Assembly (NCBI RefSeq): GCF_016765655.2
Contig: NZ_CP086106.1
Location: forward strand, 5,044,501 to 5,108,500
Source of the DNA: Skermanella mucosa
GTDB lineage: Bacteria; Pseudomonadota; Alphaproteobacteria; Azospirillales; Azospirillaceae
Direction: 5' to 3'
DNA length: 64,000 nucleotides
This document shows, one piece after another, positions 45,504 to 56,776 of this stretch. The position numbers were made by a program, and so were the translations under genes. Within the stretch, counting starts at the first letter, position 1. Each line of letters opens with the position of its first letter. A model generated the notes under the pieces. The model did not search any database and was not told where the DNA came from. It saw only the letters and a program-made list of their open reading frames with translations.

Positions 45504-47054
45504 ATGAACGTTGACAAGCCGGACCTGCCCAAGGACGCCGCGGCCGGCAACCAGTCGTCTCATCTCTGGATCGCCTGTCCGGACGGCAGCCTGGAATATG
45601 TCAACGCCGGCTGGCGCCGTTTCGCCGGCCGCTCCGCCTCGGACATGCTCGGCGACGGCTGGCAGGGGCTCGTCCATCCCGACGATCTGCCCGGCTTCCT
45701 GGCGGAGTGGCACGAGGCCCGCCGGTCAGGATCGCCGCTGGCGGCCGAGGTCCGGTTGCTGTCGGCCGACGGTCCCGCGCGCACCTTCGTCGTGCAGGCC
45801 CAGCCGCTGACCGGCGAGGACGGCGCGATCGTCAACTGGCATGGCATCAACACCGCCGTGCCGGCAGATTCCCGGCCCCTGCCCCACGCGTACGAAAAGC
45901 CGTCGGAAGTCATGGCGCGCGTGCGCACCCGCATGGTCGCTTCGGCCAACCACGACCTGCGGCAACCGCTGAGCGCCCTGTCCTTCCTGTCGAACTCCCT
46001 CGCCAAGCGCCTGGACGACCCGATGTCCCAGGATCTGCTGGCGGCCATGGGCCGCGCCATCCAGTCGATGCAGACCGTGGTCGATGGCCAGCTCTATTTC
46101 GACCAGGTGGATTCCGGGCAGGTCCAGCTCAACCTCGCGGACCATCCCGTCAACGCCTCGCTGGTGGCGTTGGCCAACGAATTCAGCCCGTTGGCGGAGC
46201 GCAAGGGCCTGGGTTTCACGTTGCACCCCAGTTCCGCCATCGTCCGGACCGATCCGACGCTGCTAGACACCATGCTGAAGAACCTGGTCTGCAATGCGCT
46301 CCGCTACACGGTCGAGGGCCGAGTCGTCGTCGGATGCCGCCGCCAGGGCGATTGGCTCCGCATCCAGGTGCTGGACACCGGCCGAGGCATCGCCGCGGAG
46401 GAGCTGGGGCTGATCTGGCAGGACTTCTTCCGCAGCTCGCAGAGCGTCCGCGAATATCCCGGAGGCTACGGGCTCGGCCTGTCGGTGGTGAAGCGGCTGG
46501 CGGAGCGGCTGGGACATACGGTGGAGGTCACGACCAGACCCCATCAAGGCTCCTGCTTCACCCTCACGCTGCCGCTGAGCAATCGCAGGTCTTTGCCGGC
46601 GCCGGACGGCGGCAGGGCAACGACGCGGCCGCTCGACGGCCTGCGCCTGCTGCTCCTGGCCGGGGAAGCAGCCGCCGGAAACGCGATCCGGCTGCTCGTG
46701 GAGGAGTGGGGCGGGACGGTCCGGACCGTGCGCACGGCGCCGGAAGCGGAAAAGCTTCTGGCCGATGCGTCCTTCCCGCCCGACGCGATCATCGCCGACT
46801 TCCGGCCGGGCGGCGAGCGGCCGGGCACAGAGCGATTTGGCGGAGGAGCCAGCGGCATCTTCACCATGCACAAGCTGATCGGCGTCCGGGGCCATCCGCT
46901 GAAGGCGCCGCTGCGCGGCTTCATCCTGTCGGACGAGGACGGCGCCGTGCGCCGGCGCGAGATAGAGCTGGCCGGCTACGGCATGATCGTCAAGCCGGTC
47001 GACCCGGAAGCCCTGTTCCGGGCGCTTTCCCAGATCCCCCGCCAGCGGCCCTGA
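45504..47054 (+). CDS. PAS sensor hybrid histidine kinase with degenerate receiver
   Basis: 516-residue cytoplasmic kinase. PAS domain (about 18-118, LEYVNAGWRRFAG...GWQGLVHPDD), HisKA with His150 in SANHDLRQPLSALSFL, HATPase with N264, LDTGRGIA and GGYGLGLSV. The C-terminal receiver-like domain (about 379-510) keeps Asp432 (IIADFRPGG) and Lys498 (VKPVD) but reads LLLLAGEAA where the acidic metal-binding pair should be, so it is probably a weak or non-functional receiver. It starts with ATG 45504, four codons into a TTG frame. It is likely the partner of the preceding LuxR-type regulator. Confidence 0.9.
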   Translation: MNVDKPDLPKDAAAGNQSSHLWIACPDGSLEYVNAGWRRFAGRSASDMLGDGWQGLVHPDDLPGFLAEWHEARRSGSPLAAEVRLLSADGPARTFVVQAQPLTGEDGAIVNWHGINTAVPADSRPLPHAYEKPSEVMARVRTRMVASANHDLRQPLSALSFLSNSLAKRLDDPMSQDLLAAMGRAIQSMQTVVDGQLYFDQVDSGQVQLNLADHPVNASLVALANEFSPLAERKGLGFTLHPSSAIVRTDPTLLDTMLKNLVCNALRYTVEGRVVVGCRRQGDWLRIQVLDTGRGIAAEELGLIWQDFFRSSQSVREYPGGYGLGLSVVKRLAERLGHTVEVTTRPHQGSCFTLTLPLSNRRSLPAPDGGRATTRPLDGLRLLLLAGEAAAGNAIRLLVEEWGGTVRTVRTAPEAEKLLADASFPPDAIIADFRPGGERPGTERFGGGASGIFTMHKLIGVRGHPLKAPLRGFILSDEDGAVRRREIELAGYGMIVKPVDPEALFRALSQIPRQRP

Positions 47055-47237
47055 CCGTCCCGAACCGTAAAGAAATCCGACGACGCCGGCGCCAAGCTCC
47101 TGACGGCAAACACGCAATTCCGGATCGTCCGGCCCGGGCGGCGTCAAAGGGGCTGACACATTGGGATTAACCGATTGGCCCCGCAGACGCGGGCCGCCCC
47201 CGGCGCTACTGTCCCCCACGCAAAGTGCGGACAGGGA

Positions 47238-49327
47238 ATGCAGCTCGACCAGACGATGATCGGTGCGGCGACCCATGGGGTCGCGGCGCTCACATATCTG
47301 ATCCTGACGGCTCTGCTGGCCGGGACCTGGCGGCGGAACCGCCGAGGCGGAGCCCATGGCGTGGCGCTGATCGCGGCCGCCTTCATGACCGCGGCGTGGG
47401 CGGGCGCGGAGGCCTTCGCCCGGATCGGAGCACCCCTGCCGGCGGCCGTCCCGGACACGCTGCTGGTGCTTCGCTCGGCCGGCTGGCTGCTGTTCCTGCT
47501 GGTGGTGCTGCGCGAGGTGACCCACGGCCCCGCCTCCGGGTTCTGGCGGAACCCCCTGGCCGCCATAGCCGGCGCGGCGGCGGCGGTGGCGCTGGCCGAC
47601 GCGGCGGTTCCGCTGCCGGCCAACCGGTTCGCCGACGTCTCGCTGGTGGCCGGGCTGGCGCTGGCGGTGCTCGGATTGCTGCTGGTCGAGAACCTGTTCC
47701 TGTTCACCCGCGACAGCGCCCGCTGGACCTTCAAGCATCTGCTGATCGGGCTGGGCGGCCTGTTCGCCTTCGACCTGTTCCTGCACAGCGGGGCGCTGCT
47801 GCTGGGCCGGACCGACCCCCTGGCGCTGGCCGCCCGGCCGCTGGTCCAGGTGCTGGCGGTGCCGTTCCTGCTGGTGTCGGCGGCGCGCATCCGGACCCTG
47901 TCGTTCGACGTCACGATCTCGCGCGAGACGGTGCTGCACACGACGGCGCTGGTCGGCAGCGGCGTCTATCTGCTCGGCGTCGCGGCGATCGGCTACCTGC
48001 TGCGCGAGACCAGCATGACCCTGGGGCCGCTGGTCCAGATGCTGTTCTTCATGGGCGCCGTCATGGTGCTTGCGGTGTTGCTGCTGTCGGGCGAGCTGCG
48101 CGCCCGCGCCCGGATGGCGATCGCGCGCAACTTCTTCAGCCTCACCTACGACTACCGGCGGGAATGGCTGCGCTTCATCCGCACGCTGTCGGACAGCGCA
48201 TCGCAGACCGGCCTGCACGAGCGCGCGGTCCGCGCCATGGCCGACGTCTTCGAATGCAGCAGCGGCGCCCTGTTCCTGCGCGGGCGCGGCGACATCTACG
48301 CCATGGCCGGGCGCTACAACTGGTCGGGCGGCGCCGGCATGCTGGCGCTGCCCAACGCCCTGGCCGAGCGGCTGGGCGAGCGGCGCGTCGTGCTCAACCT
48401 GCGCGACGGGCTGGACCTGTCCGGCGACCCGGCCGAACAGGCGGTGCTGGGCTGGCTGCGCCGGCTGAACGCGCCCTGGCTGCTGGTGCCCCTGCGGCTT
48501 CGCGACGAGATCGTCGGCGCCATCGTGCTGAGCGAGCCGCGCGCGCCGCGCGACCTGACCTGGGAGGACGAGGACCTGCTGGAGATCCTGGGGGTCCAGG
48601 TCGGCAGCTACATCGCGGAGGAGCAGGCGAGCCGCGCCCTGTTCGAGGCCCAGCGGTTCGAGCGGCTGGGCCAGTCCTTCAGCTTCGTCGCCCACGACCT
48701 CAAGAACATGGTCAGCCAGCTCTCCCTGATCCTCCAGCACGCCGAGAAGCACGGCGACAAGCCGGAGTTCCAGCGCGACACGCTGGAGACGATCGGCGAT
48801 TCGGTCGAGCGGATGCGGGCGCTGCTGGGCCGCCTGCGCGAGCGCGCCGAATCCGGCCCGGAGCCGGTCGCCGGGGCGGCCGACCTGCGCAGCATGCTGC
48901 TCGACGTGGTCGAGCCCCGGCGGCGCGCGCTGCCCGGCCTGGCGTTCGACCGGCTGGACGAGGGCGTCGCGATCGCGGTCGACCGGCCGGGCTTCACCGC
49001 CGCGATCGAGAACCTGGTGCAGAACGCGATCGACGCCGCGCGCGGCCGGATCCGCGTCTCCGGCTTCGCCGAGGGCGGCCATGCCGTGGTCGAGGTCGCG
49101 GACGACGGGCCGGGCATGACCGACGCCTTCATCCGCGACCACCTGTTCCGCCCCTTCGCCTCGACCAAGAGCACCGGCTACGGCATCGGCATGTACCAGA
49201 CGCGCGACCTGATCGAGCGCTGGGGCGGCCACCTGGAAATCGAGAGCGAGGTCGGCGCCGGCACCACCGCCCGGGTGCTGATGCCGCTCGCCCCACCGAA
49301 AGCGCATATGGAACGGCAGGCCATCCC

Positions 49328-49331
<4 letters not shown>
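47238..49331 (+). CDS. prsK: XrtA/PEP-CTERM system histidine kinase PrsK
   Basis: 697-residue membrane kinase. Around eight to nine transmembrane helices fill residues 8-285, a GAF-like domain follows (about 315-465), then a kinase core with VAHDLKNMVSQLSL (His486), N box ENLVQNAIDAARG, ADDGPGMT and STGYGIGMYQTRDL. Order and features match PrsK, which controls exopolysaccharide and PEP-CTERM protein genes with PrsR. It overlaps prsR by four bases (ATGA). ATG 47238 was chosen; an upstream frame from 47175 is less likely. Confidence 0.93.
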
Positions 49332-50689
<1,358 letters not shown>

Positions 50690-50702
50690 GGAGGGACCTT
50701 CC

Positions 50703-53498
50703 ATGAAGACGCATCCGCCGACGAAAACCCGGCACGGCATGCGGCACACGCTGGGCCGCCTGCTGGCCGCAGCGCCCATTGCCGTCCTGGGCGCAGCCCT
50801 GGGCGCGGGCTTCACCCCCGCGTACGCCGACGCCCAGCGTTCCCAGGGCTTCTACCAGGACGCCGTCCGCGAGTACGAGGCCGGCAACGCCGGCGCCGCG
50901 GTGATCCAGCTTCGGAACGCGCTCCAGCAGGACGCCGGCAACCTGGAAGCCCGCCAGTTGCTCGGCGAGCTGTACCTGCGCACCGGCGACCCGGTCTCGG
51001 CCGAGAAGGAGTTGCGGCGGGTCTTCGACGCCCGGCGCGGCGACTCAGTGGAACTGCTGCTGGCGCAATCGCTGATGCTGCAGCGCCGCTTCGGCGACGT
51101 CTTCGAGGTTCTCTCGCCCCAGGGCGCCACGCCGGAGATGACCCGGTCCAAGCTGGTCATGACCGGACAGGCCTATATCGGCACCGGCCAGATCGACGAT
51201 GCCGAGACCATGTTCCGGACCGCGCTGGACGGAGCCCCGGACGCGGTGGACGCCAAGCTCGGCCTCGCCCGCGTCGAGGCCCTGCGCAACGACCTGGATA
51301 CCGCCTCGGCGCTGGTCGAAGAGGTTATCCGGACCGATCCCGAAAGCCTGGAAGGGCTGCTCCTGTCGAGCGAGATCGACCTGGTCCGGCAGCGCACCGA
51401 CAACGCCCTGGCCGCCCTCAACCGCGCCGGCTCGATCGCTCCCGACGACCCCAGGGTGCTGCTGCCGCGTGCCCGCGTCCGGCTCCAGACCGGGCTGGTC
51501 GACGAGGCGGAGAAGGACGTGGCCCGCGTCCTCCAGCGGTCGCCCAGGGACGTCACGGCCCGTTACCTGAAGGCGTCGATCCAGATGATCCGGGGCGACG
51601 CCGACGGCGCGCGGGAAACCTTCCTGCCGATCGAGGACGCCCTGGCCGACTACACGCCCGCCCTCCTGCTGAACGCGCTGATCAAGTTCAATACCGGCCA
51701 GTATGCCCAGGCCGAAGCCGCCCTGAACCGCTTCAGCGCGGTGATGCCCGACCATACCGGCGCCCGCCGGATGCTCGCCGCGACCCATCTGCGCACCGAG
51801 AACCCCTTGAGCGCGGTCGAGGTGCTGAAGCCCCTGGTCGCGGCCCATCCGGAAGACCTGACGGCCCGCCAGATGCTGGCCGGCGCCTATCTGCGGCTCG
51901 GCGAGTTCGACCAGGCGACCGCGATCTACCGCGACCTCGCCACGGTGTCCGACCGCCAGACGGCGCTCCGCGCCCGCTCCACCCTGGGCCTGCTCCAGGC
52001 CGCCGGCGACCAGTCGCAGGACCTGCCGCCGGAGAAGCGGCGGCAGGCGGCCCTGGTGCTGGACTATATCCGCAACGGTGAGTTCCGGCGGGCCCACGAG
52101 GCGGTCGCGGCGATGCGGCAGGGCGAACCGGACAACCCGTTGCTGGCCAGCCTGGATGCCGCCGTCTTCATGGCCGAGGGCGACCTGGGCGCCGCCCGGT
52201 CGAAGCTCGAGGACGCCCGGCGGATGGACCCGGAGATGGCCGAGCTGATCGGCAACCTCAACGCCGTCGATGTCCGCATGGGCAACCTGGAGGCCGTGGA
52301 GAAGCGCCTGCGCGACGACGCCGCCGCGAACCCGCGCGAAGAGCAGCCGGCATTGCGACTGGCGCAGTTCCTGGCGCGCGGCCAGCGCCCGGACGAGGCG
52401 ATCGCCGTGCTGGAGACCGCCGCGACGGCTCAGCGGGAATCGATCCCGGTGCGCCGGGCGCTGGCCGAATTGTACGCGCGCCGCTCCGACAAAGCCAAGT
52501 TGCAGGGAATCGCGGCCCAGCTCCGCCAGATCGGCGCCGTCCGGCCGGAGGGGCTGGCGGCCGCCGCGGCGGTCTACCGCGCCGCGGACGAACCGGGCAA
52601 GGCGGCCGACGCGCTGCGCGACTATGTCAGGGCCAAGCCCGACGACACGGAAGCCCGGGTCGCCCTGGCGCAGAACCTGATGGCGGCCGGACGGCAGGCC
52701 GAGGCCAAGCCGGTGCTGGAGGAGATCAAGGCGAAGGACCCGGCCAACCCGGTGGCGACCCTGGGCCTGATCGACCTGGCGCTGGCCGGCAACGACGTGG
52801 AGGGCGCGCTGGGGCTGGCCGACGGCCTCGCCCAGGCCGACCCGGTGGCCGCCGCCCAGCTCCGCAGCAACGTCCTCATCCGGACGAACCAACCGGCCGA
52901 GGCGCTGAAGTCCCTGGAGCAGGCGATGCAACGCTCGCCGGACCGACGGCTCGCCATGGCGCTGTTCGAGGTCCGCCGCAACCAGGGACAGGCCGAACAG
53001 GCACTCGCCGGCCTGGAGGACTGGGTTCGGGACAATCCCGACGACACCTCGGTCCGCACCGTTCTGGCCGACAGCTACCTGACCCTGCGGAACCTGAAGC
53101 AGGCCGAGTCCCATTACGACGTGCTGGTGCGGAACCGGCCGAACGACCCGATGCTGCTGAACAACGCCGCCTGGCTGAAGCACGAGGTGGACCGGCCCGA
53201 AGCGCTCGAACTGGCGCGCCGGGCCTACGCTGCCGCCCCCGGCTCGCCGGAGATCGCAGACACGCTGGGCTGGATCCTGGTCCAGGCCGGGGAAACGGGC
53301 GAGGGGCTGAGCCTGCTGCGCCGCGCCGCCGCCATCGCCCCGGGCAACCAGGACATCCAGTACCACCTGGCCTATGCGCTGAACGCCTCGGGCGCCAAGG
53401 ACGAGGCCAGGACGATCCTGGAGAAGCTGACCGAGGGCGGCCAGGCGTTCCAGGCGCGGGAAGACGCGGCGGAGCTGCTGGCGTCGATCAGGCGATAG
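50703..53498 (+). CDS. prsT: XrtA/PEP-CTERM system TPR-repeat protein PrsT
   Basis: 931-residue secreted or periplasmic protein: signal peptide to about residue 42 (TPAYA then DAQRSQG), followed by a long series of tetratricopeptide repeats (for example YEAGNAGAAVIQLRNALQQDAGN and ELYLRTGDPVSAEKELRRV) covering nearly the whole chain. PrsT is the third gene of the prsKRT set and is thought to act in exopolysaccharide assembly or export. GAGGAGGG precedes the ATG, 13 bases after prsR. It is co-transcribed with prsK and prsR. Confidence 0.93.
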   Translation: MKTHPPTKTRHGMRHTLGRLLAAAPIAVLGAALGAGFTPAYADAQRSQGFYQDAVREYEAGNAGAAVIQLRNALQQDAGNLEARQLLGELYLRTGDPVSAEKELRRVFDARRGDSVELLLAQSLMLQRRFGDVFEVLSPQGATPEMTRSKLVMTGQAYIGTGQIDDAETMFRTALDGAPDAVDAKLGLARVEALRNDLDTASALVEEVIRTDPESLEGLLLSSEIDLVRQRTDNALAALNRAGSIAPDDPRVLLPRARVRLQTGLVDEAEKDVARVLQRSPRDVTARYLKASIQMIRGDADGARETFLPIEDALADYTPALLLNALIKFNTGQYAQAEAALNRFSAVMPDHTGARRMLAATHLRTENPLSAVEVLKPLVAAHPEDLTARQMLAGAYLRLGEFDQATAIYRDLATVSDRQTALRARSTLGLLQAAGDQSQDLPPEKRRQAALVLDYIRNGEFRRAHEAVAAMRQGEPDNPLLASLDAAVFMAEGDLGAARSKLEDARRMDPEMAELIGNLNAVDVRMGNLEAVEKRLRDDAAANPREEQPALRLAQFLARGQRPDEAIAVLETAATAQRESIPVRRALAELYARRSDKAKLQGIAAQLRQIGAVRPEGLAAAAAVYRAADEPGKAADALRDYVRAKPDDTEARVALAQNLMAAGRQAEAKPVLEEIKAKDPANPVATLGLIDLALAGNDVEGALGLADGLAQADPVAAAQLRSNVLIRTNQPAEALKSLEQAMQRSPDRRLAMALFEVRRNQGQAEQALAGLEDWVRDNPDDTSVRTVLADSYLTLRNLKQAESHYDVLVRNRPNDPMLLNNAAWLKHEVDRPEALELARRAYAAAPGSPEIADTLGWILVQAGETGEGLSLLRRAAAIAPGNQDIQYHLAYALNASGAKDEARTILEKLTEGGQAFQAREDAAELLASIRR

Positions 53499-53503
53499 GG
53501 ACC

Positions 53504-54514
53504 ATGCAGCTTCGGGTTTCCCCCGCCGCCCCGCCGCGCGCATTGTCCGAGTCGCTGGTGTGCCCGCGCTGCCGGGCTCCCCTGCTGGACCGGGATGACG
53601 GGCTGTCCTGCCCGGCACCCGATTGCGGCAGGGTCTATCCGGTCGTGGACGGCACCCCGATCCTGATCCACGACGAGAACAGCGTCTTCGCCATCGCCGA
53701 TTTCACGTCGCGCGGCGCCGGCGAAGGTGCCGGGCCGGAGACGATCAAGCTCCGCGACGAGGCGCCAGCCCGGGGCCTCAGGGCCGCCCTGCGGCGCGCG
53801 GCGGAACGGGTGATCTATTTCTCGGTCAACGCGTCGGACTGGAGTTCGGAGAAGTCGGTGGACTACGTGGCCCGGGCCCTGCCGGAGGCGCGCATCCTGG
53901 TGACCGGGGCCGGCGACAAGCGCTACCCCGACCTGCCCAACGTCCGCTACGTCTATACCGACGTGATCCTGGGGCAAGGGGCCGACCATGTCTGCGACCT
54001 CCACGACCTGCCCTTCGCCGACGCCACCTTCGACGCGGTGATCGCGGTCGCGGTGCTGGAGCATGTCGCCGACCCCTACCGCTGCGTCGCCGAGATCGCC
54101 CGGGTGCTCAAACCCGGCGGCTACGTCTACTCGGTGACGCCCTTCATGCAGCAGGTCCATATGGGCCGCTACGACTTCACCCGCTTCACCTTCCTGGGCC
54201 ACCGCCGGCTGTTCCGCCACTTCACGGAGATCAAGGCCGGCATGGCGCTCGGCCCGGCCGGCGCCCTCGCCTGGTCGTTCGAATATTTCGTGCTCAGCTT
54301 CTTCCGCGACCGGCGGGCGCGGAAATACGCGAGGGCGGCGGCCAAGGTGGCGACCGTCCCGCTGAAATATATCGACCGCGTCCTGGCCAGCCGCGAAGGC
54401 TCGCTGGACGCCGCCGGCGGCGTGTATTTCTTCGGCACCAAGGCGGAGAAGCCGATCTCCGACCGCGACCTCCTGAAATTCTACCGCGGCCTCGACGTCG
54501 TCTACGAGGATTGA
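53504..54514 (+). CDS. Methyltransferase with N-terminal zinc-ribbon-like segment
   Basis: 336-residue protein. A short N-terminal Cys motif (LVCPRCRAPLL...LSCPAPDCGRVYPVVDGTPIL) is Trm112-like, then a class I SAM methyltransferase domain with LVTGAGDKRYP, FADATFDAVIAVAVLEHV and LKPGGYVYSVTPF. It follows prsT by five bases and ends the plus-strand run. In exopolysaccharide loci such enzymes modify sugars or lipids; a specific substrate is not indicated. It faces a minus-strand glycosyltransferase gene across a long inverted repeat. Confidence 0.85.
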   Translation: MQLRVSPAAPPRALSESLVCPRCRAPLLDRDDGLSCPAPDCGRVYPVVDGTPILIHDENSVFAIADFTSRGAGEGAGPETIKLRDEAPARGLRAALRRAAERVIYFSVNASDWSSEKSVDYVARALPEARILVTGAGDKRYPDLPNVRYVYTDVILGQGADHVCDLHDLPFADATFDAVIAVAVLEHVADPYRCVAEIARVLKPGGYVYSVTPFMQQVHMGRYDFTRFTFLGHRRLFRHFTEIKAGMALGPAGALAWSFEYFVLSFFRDRRARKYARAAAKVATVPLKYIDRVLASREGSLDAAGGVYFFGTKAEKPISDRDLLKFYRGLDVVYED

Positions 54515-54534
54515 CGCGGTGAAGGGAGGAATGG

Positions 54535-54602
54535 GCCACAGATGACGGCGATGGACAAGGATACCACCCGGATCATCTCCGTCCATCGCCGTTATCTGTG
54601 GC
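54535..54602. repeat. Long inverted repeat between convergent genes
   Basis: Two 22-base arms (54535-54556 and 54581-54602) are inverted copies with one mismatch, separated by 24 bases. The arms end in the CCACAGAT / ATCTGTGG type of sequence that recurs as intergenic repeats in many bacteria. It sits between a plus-strand methyltransferase and a minus-strand glycosyltransferase gene and could form a large hairpin that ends both transcripts. Confidence 0.85.
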
Positions 54603-54622
54603 AAGAACATGCACTATCCGAC

Positions 54623-55573
54623 CTACAGCCCCGACGGGTTCTCGCCGTTCAGGACGCCGCGGCCGGCGGACAGGGCGGCGCGGGCGATCTCGGCGGGGGG
54701 CAGGCCTTGGCGCCGCAACCAGCGGACGGCCTCGACGAAGCGCCGGTCGCGCGCGGCGCGGGTCAGCAGGACGCGGGCGGCCCAGTAGCGGCGCGTTTCC
54801 AGGATCGGGCGCAGGCGGGCGGCTTCGGCGCGGCCGTCGAGCCAGCGGATCACCCGGCCCAGCGCCTCGACATTGTCCATCAGGCGCGGCAGCACGCGGG
54901 TTTCGTCGCGCGACAGGCTGGTCGGGATGTTGGCGATGACCGTCCCCGGTTCGGGCACGAAACCGATGCTGTCAGCCGCGATGGCGGCGCGCCAGAACAG
55001 CTCGAAATCCTCGCAGGTCCGCAGGTCGATCGGGAACAGCCCGCCGATCCGCTCCAGCAGGTCCCGGCGCAGGATCACGCTCGACGTCTTGATGTGCCAT
55101 CCCGCCAGCAGCGCGGCGGGGTCGCAGCGCTGCTCGACCGTCAGCGGCGATTCCGGGTCCGCCTCGGTTCTACAGGCCTGCCCGAAATCCTGCCCGAAAT
55201 CCTGGATGCAGCGGGAGTGGATGAAATCCAGGCCGGGTTCCCGCCCGATCATCCGGCGGGCATCTTCCAGCTTGCCCGGCAGCCAGGCGTCGTCCGAATC
55301 GAGCAGCGCCACCCAGTCGCCGGTCGCCGCCCCGATGCCGAGGTTCCGCGCGGCGCCCGCTCCCCGGTTGGCCTGCCGGAGCGCCACCACGGGCGGGCCG
55401 GCCTCGCGCGCCAGGGTTTCCAGGATGCCCGGCGTCCCGTCGGTCGAGCCGTCGTCCACCACGATGACCTCGTGGGCCGGGAAGGTCTGGGCGCGCACGG
55501 ACCGGACCGCACGGGCGACATGCTCCGCGCGGTCGTAGGTCGGGATCACCACGCTGAAGCGCGGGCCGGTCAT
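54623..55573 (-). CDS. Family 2 glycosyltransferase
   Basis: 316-residue GT-A fold enzyme: FSVVIPTYDRAEHV, VVDDGSTDGTP, NLGIGAATGDWVALLDSDDAWL (DXD), and the acceptor-site ED in TCEDFELFWRA. The C-terminal third is helical and may be peripheral. A short in-frame duplication (DFGQ twice near residue 128) is visible. It overlaps the preceding glycosyltransferase gene (ATGA at 55570-55573), so they are translated together. It would add one sugar to the exopolysaccharide repeat unit; donor and acceptor are unknown. Confidence 0.9.
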   Translation of the reverse strand: MTGPRFSVVIPTYDRAEHVARAVRSVRAQTFPAHEVIVVDDGSTDGTPGILETLAREAGPPVVALRQANRGAGAARNLGIGAATGDWVALLDSDDAWLPGKLEDARRMIGREPGLDFIHSRCIQDFGQDFGQACRTEADPESPLTVEQRCDPAALLAGWHIKTSSVILRRDLLERIGGLFPIDLRTCEDFELFWRAAIAADSIGFVPEPGTVIANIPTSLSRDETRVLPRLMDNVEALGRVIRWLDGRAEAARLRPILETRRYWAARVLLTRAARDRRFVEAVRWLRRQGLPPAEIARAALSAGRGVLNGENPSGL

Positions 55574-56742
55574 GACGCCGGGGACAGGGGCGGTCCGCCG
55601 GTCAGCGCCGCCCGCAGATCGTCCTTCAGCCGTCCGGCCAGCCGGGGCGCGCACGCCGCCCTGACCGCCTCGACCTGGGCGCGGTAGCGCCCGCCCTCCC
55701 CCAGCGTGCCGTGGAGGCCACTGCGGATCAGGGCGGCCATCTCCTCCCCGTCGCGGCACAGATAGCCGATGTCGCCGTGGCGGTCGAACAGGTCGCGGAA
55801 GATCGGCAGGTCGAAGGCCAGCATCGGCTTGGCGAGCGCCAGCGCGTCGGCCAGCACGCCGCTCGGCGAATAGCGGTAATGATCCCCCCGGTAGGGCATG
55901 CAGACGAAATGCAGGCGGGCCAGGGCCTCGACATAGGCGCGCCGTCCCAGCTTGGCTTCGCCGGGACGGCTTGCCAGCGCCCGCAGGTCGGCCCCGGCCA
56001 TGTCGGCGGCGAGCCGCCCGGCGGCGTGGAACTCCACGTCCGGTCCCGCCGCCCGGCCGGCGATGTCCAGGAACTCGGCGAAACCCTTCTCGCGCGAGGC
56101 GGCCCCCATGAAGCCGATGCGCAGCGGGCCGTCCGGGGCGGGACCTGCCGCCGACGCCGCTTCGACCGAGCTGACGGGATGCGGCAGCACGCGCACGTCG
56201 CCGGGGTCCAGGCCGGGCAGCGTCGCCAGCAACTCGCCCCGGATCGCAGGCTCCATCACGAAATAGCGGACCGGCAGCCGGCTCGGCAGGGACATGGCGG
56301 TCCGCAGGTCGGTCAGCCGGATGACGGGGTTGCGCGACCGCCAGGACCACAGCAAAGCCAAGTTCCCGTGCAGGACCACATGGACGTCGCGCACGCTCGA
56401 CCGCAGCCCGCGGAGCTTCAGCGCGGCGATCAGCGACGGGCAAGAACTTGCCAGGATCAGGTGTGACCCGACAGCATCGGCCAGCAGCCGGCCGGCGAAC
56501 TCCAGGTCGTGTCGCATCCGGCCGCGGAAATCGGGCGTCCGGGGCGGCAGCTCCACCGGTCGGAAATCCACATCAGCCCCGTCGGCGGGGTCGATCAGGC
56601 CCCGGATCAGCCCGATATGCCCGGCCTCCCCGTAGAAGCGGACGTGTTCGCCGGGGAAGGCGCGCACGACGGTTTCGAGCAGGCCGGTGTTCACCGGCAC
56701 GTGCTCGTCGCCCCAGATGATGGGTTCGGTGACGGTGATCAT
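55570..56742 (-). CDS. GT-B type glycosyltransferase
   Basis: 390-residue protein. The C-terminal half has GT4 features (LRIGFMGAASREKGFAEFLD, VEFHAAGRL, and YRYSPSGVLADALALAKPMLAFD with the nucleotide-binding acidic position altered to Ser-Pro-Ser-Gly). The N-terminal half is less typical. It is the middle gene of a three-gene minus-strand operon: ligase, this enzyme, GT2. The ATG at 56742 has no clear ribosome site, so translation may depend on the gene upstream, which ends 34 bases before. Confidence 0.8.
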   Translation of the reverse strand: MITVTEPIIWGDEHVPVNTGLLETVVRAFPGEHVRFYGEAGHIGLIRGLIDPADGADVDFRPVELPPRTPDFRGRMRHDLEFAGRLLADAVGSHLILASSCPSLIAALKLRGLRSSVRDVHVVLHGNLALLWSWRSRNPVIRLTDLRTAMSLPSRLPVRYFVMEPAIRGELLATLPGLDPGDVRVLPHPVSSVEAASAAGPAPDGPLRIGFMGAASREKGFAEFLDIAGRAAGPDVEFHAAGRLAADMAGADLRALASRPGEAKLGRRAYVEALARLHFVCMPYRGDHYRYSPSGVLADALALAKPMLAFDLPIFRDLFDRHGDIGYLCRDGEEMAALIRSGLHGTLGEGGRYRAQVEAVRAACAPRLAGRLKDDLRAALTGGPPLSPAS

Positions 56743-56776
56743 GGTCGGACGGACATGCTGGAAAATGCGGACCCGG

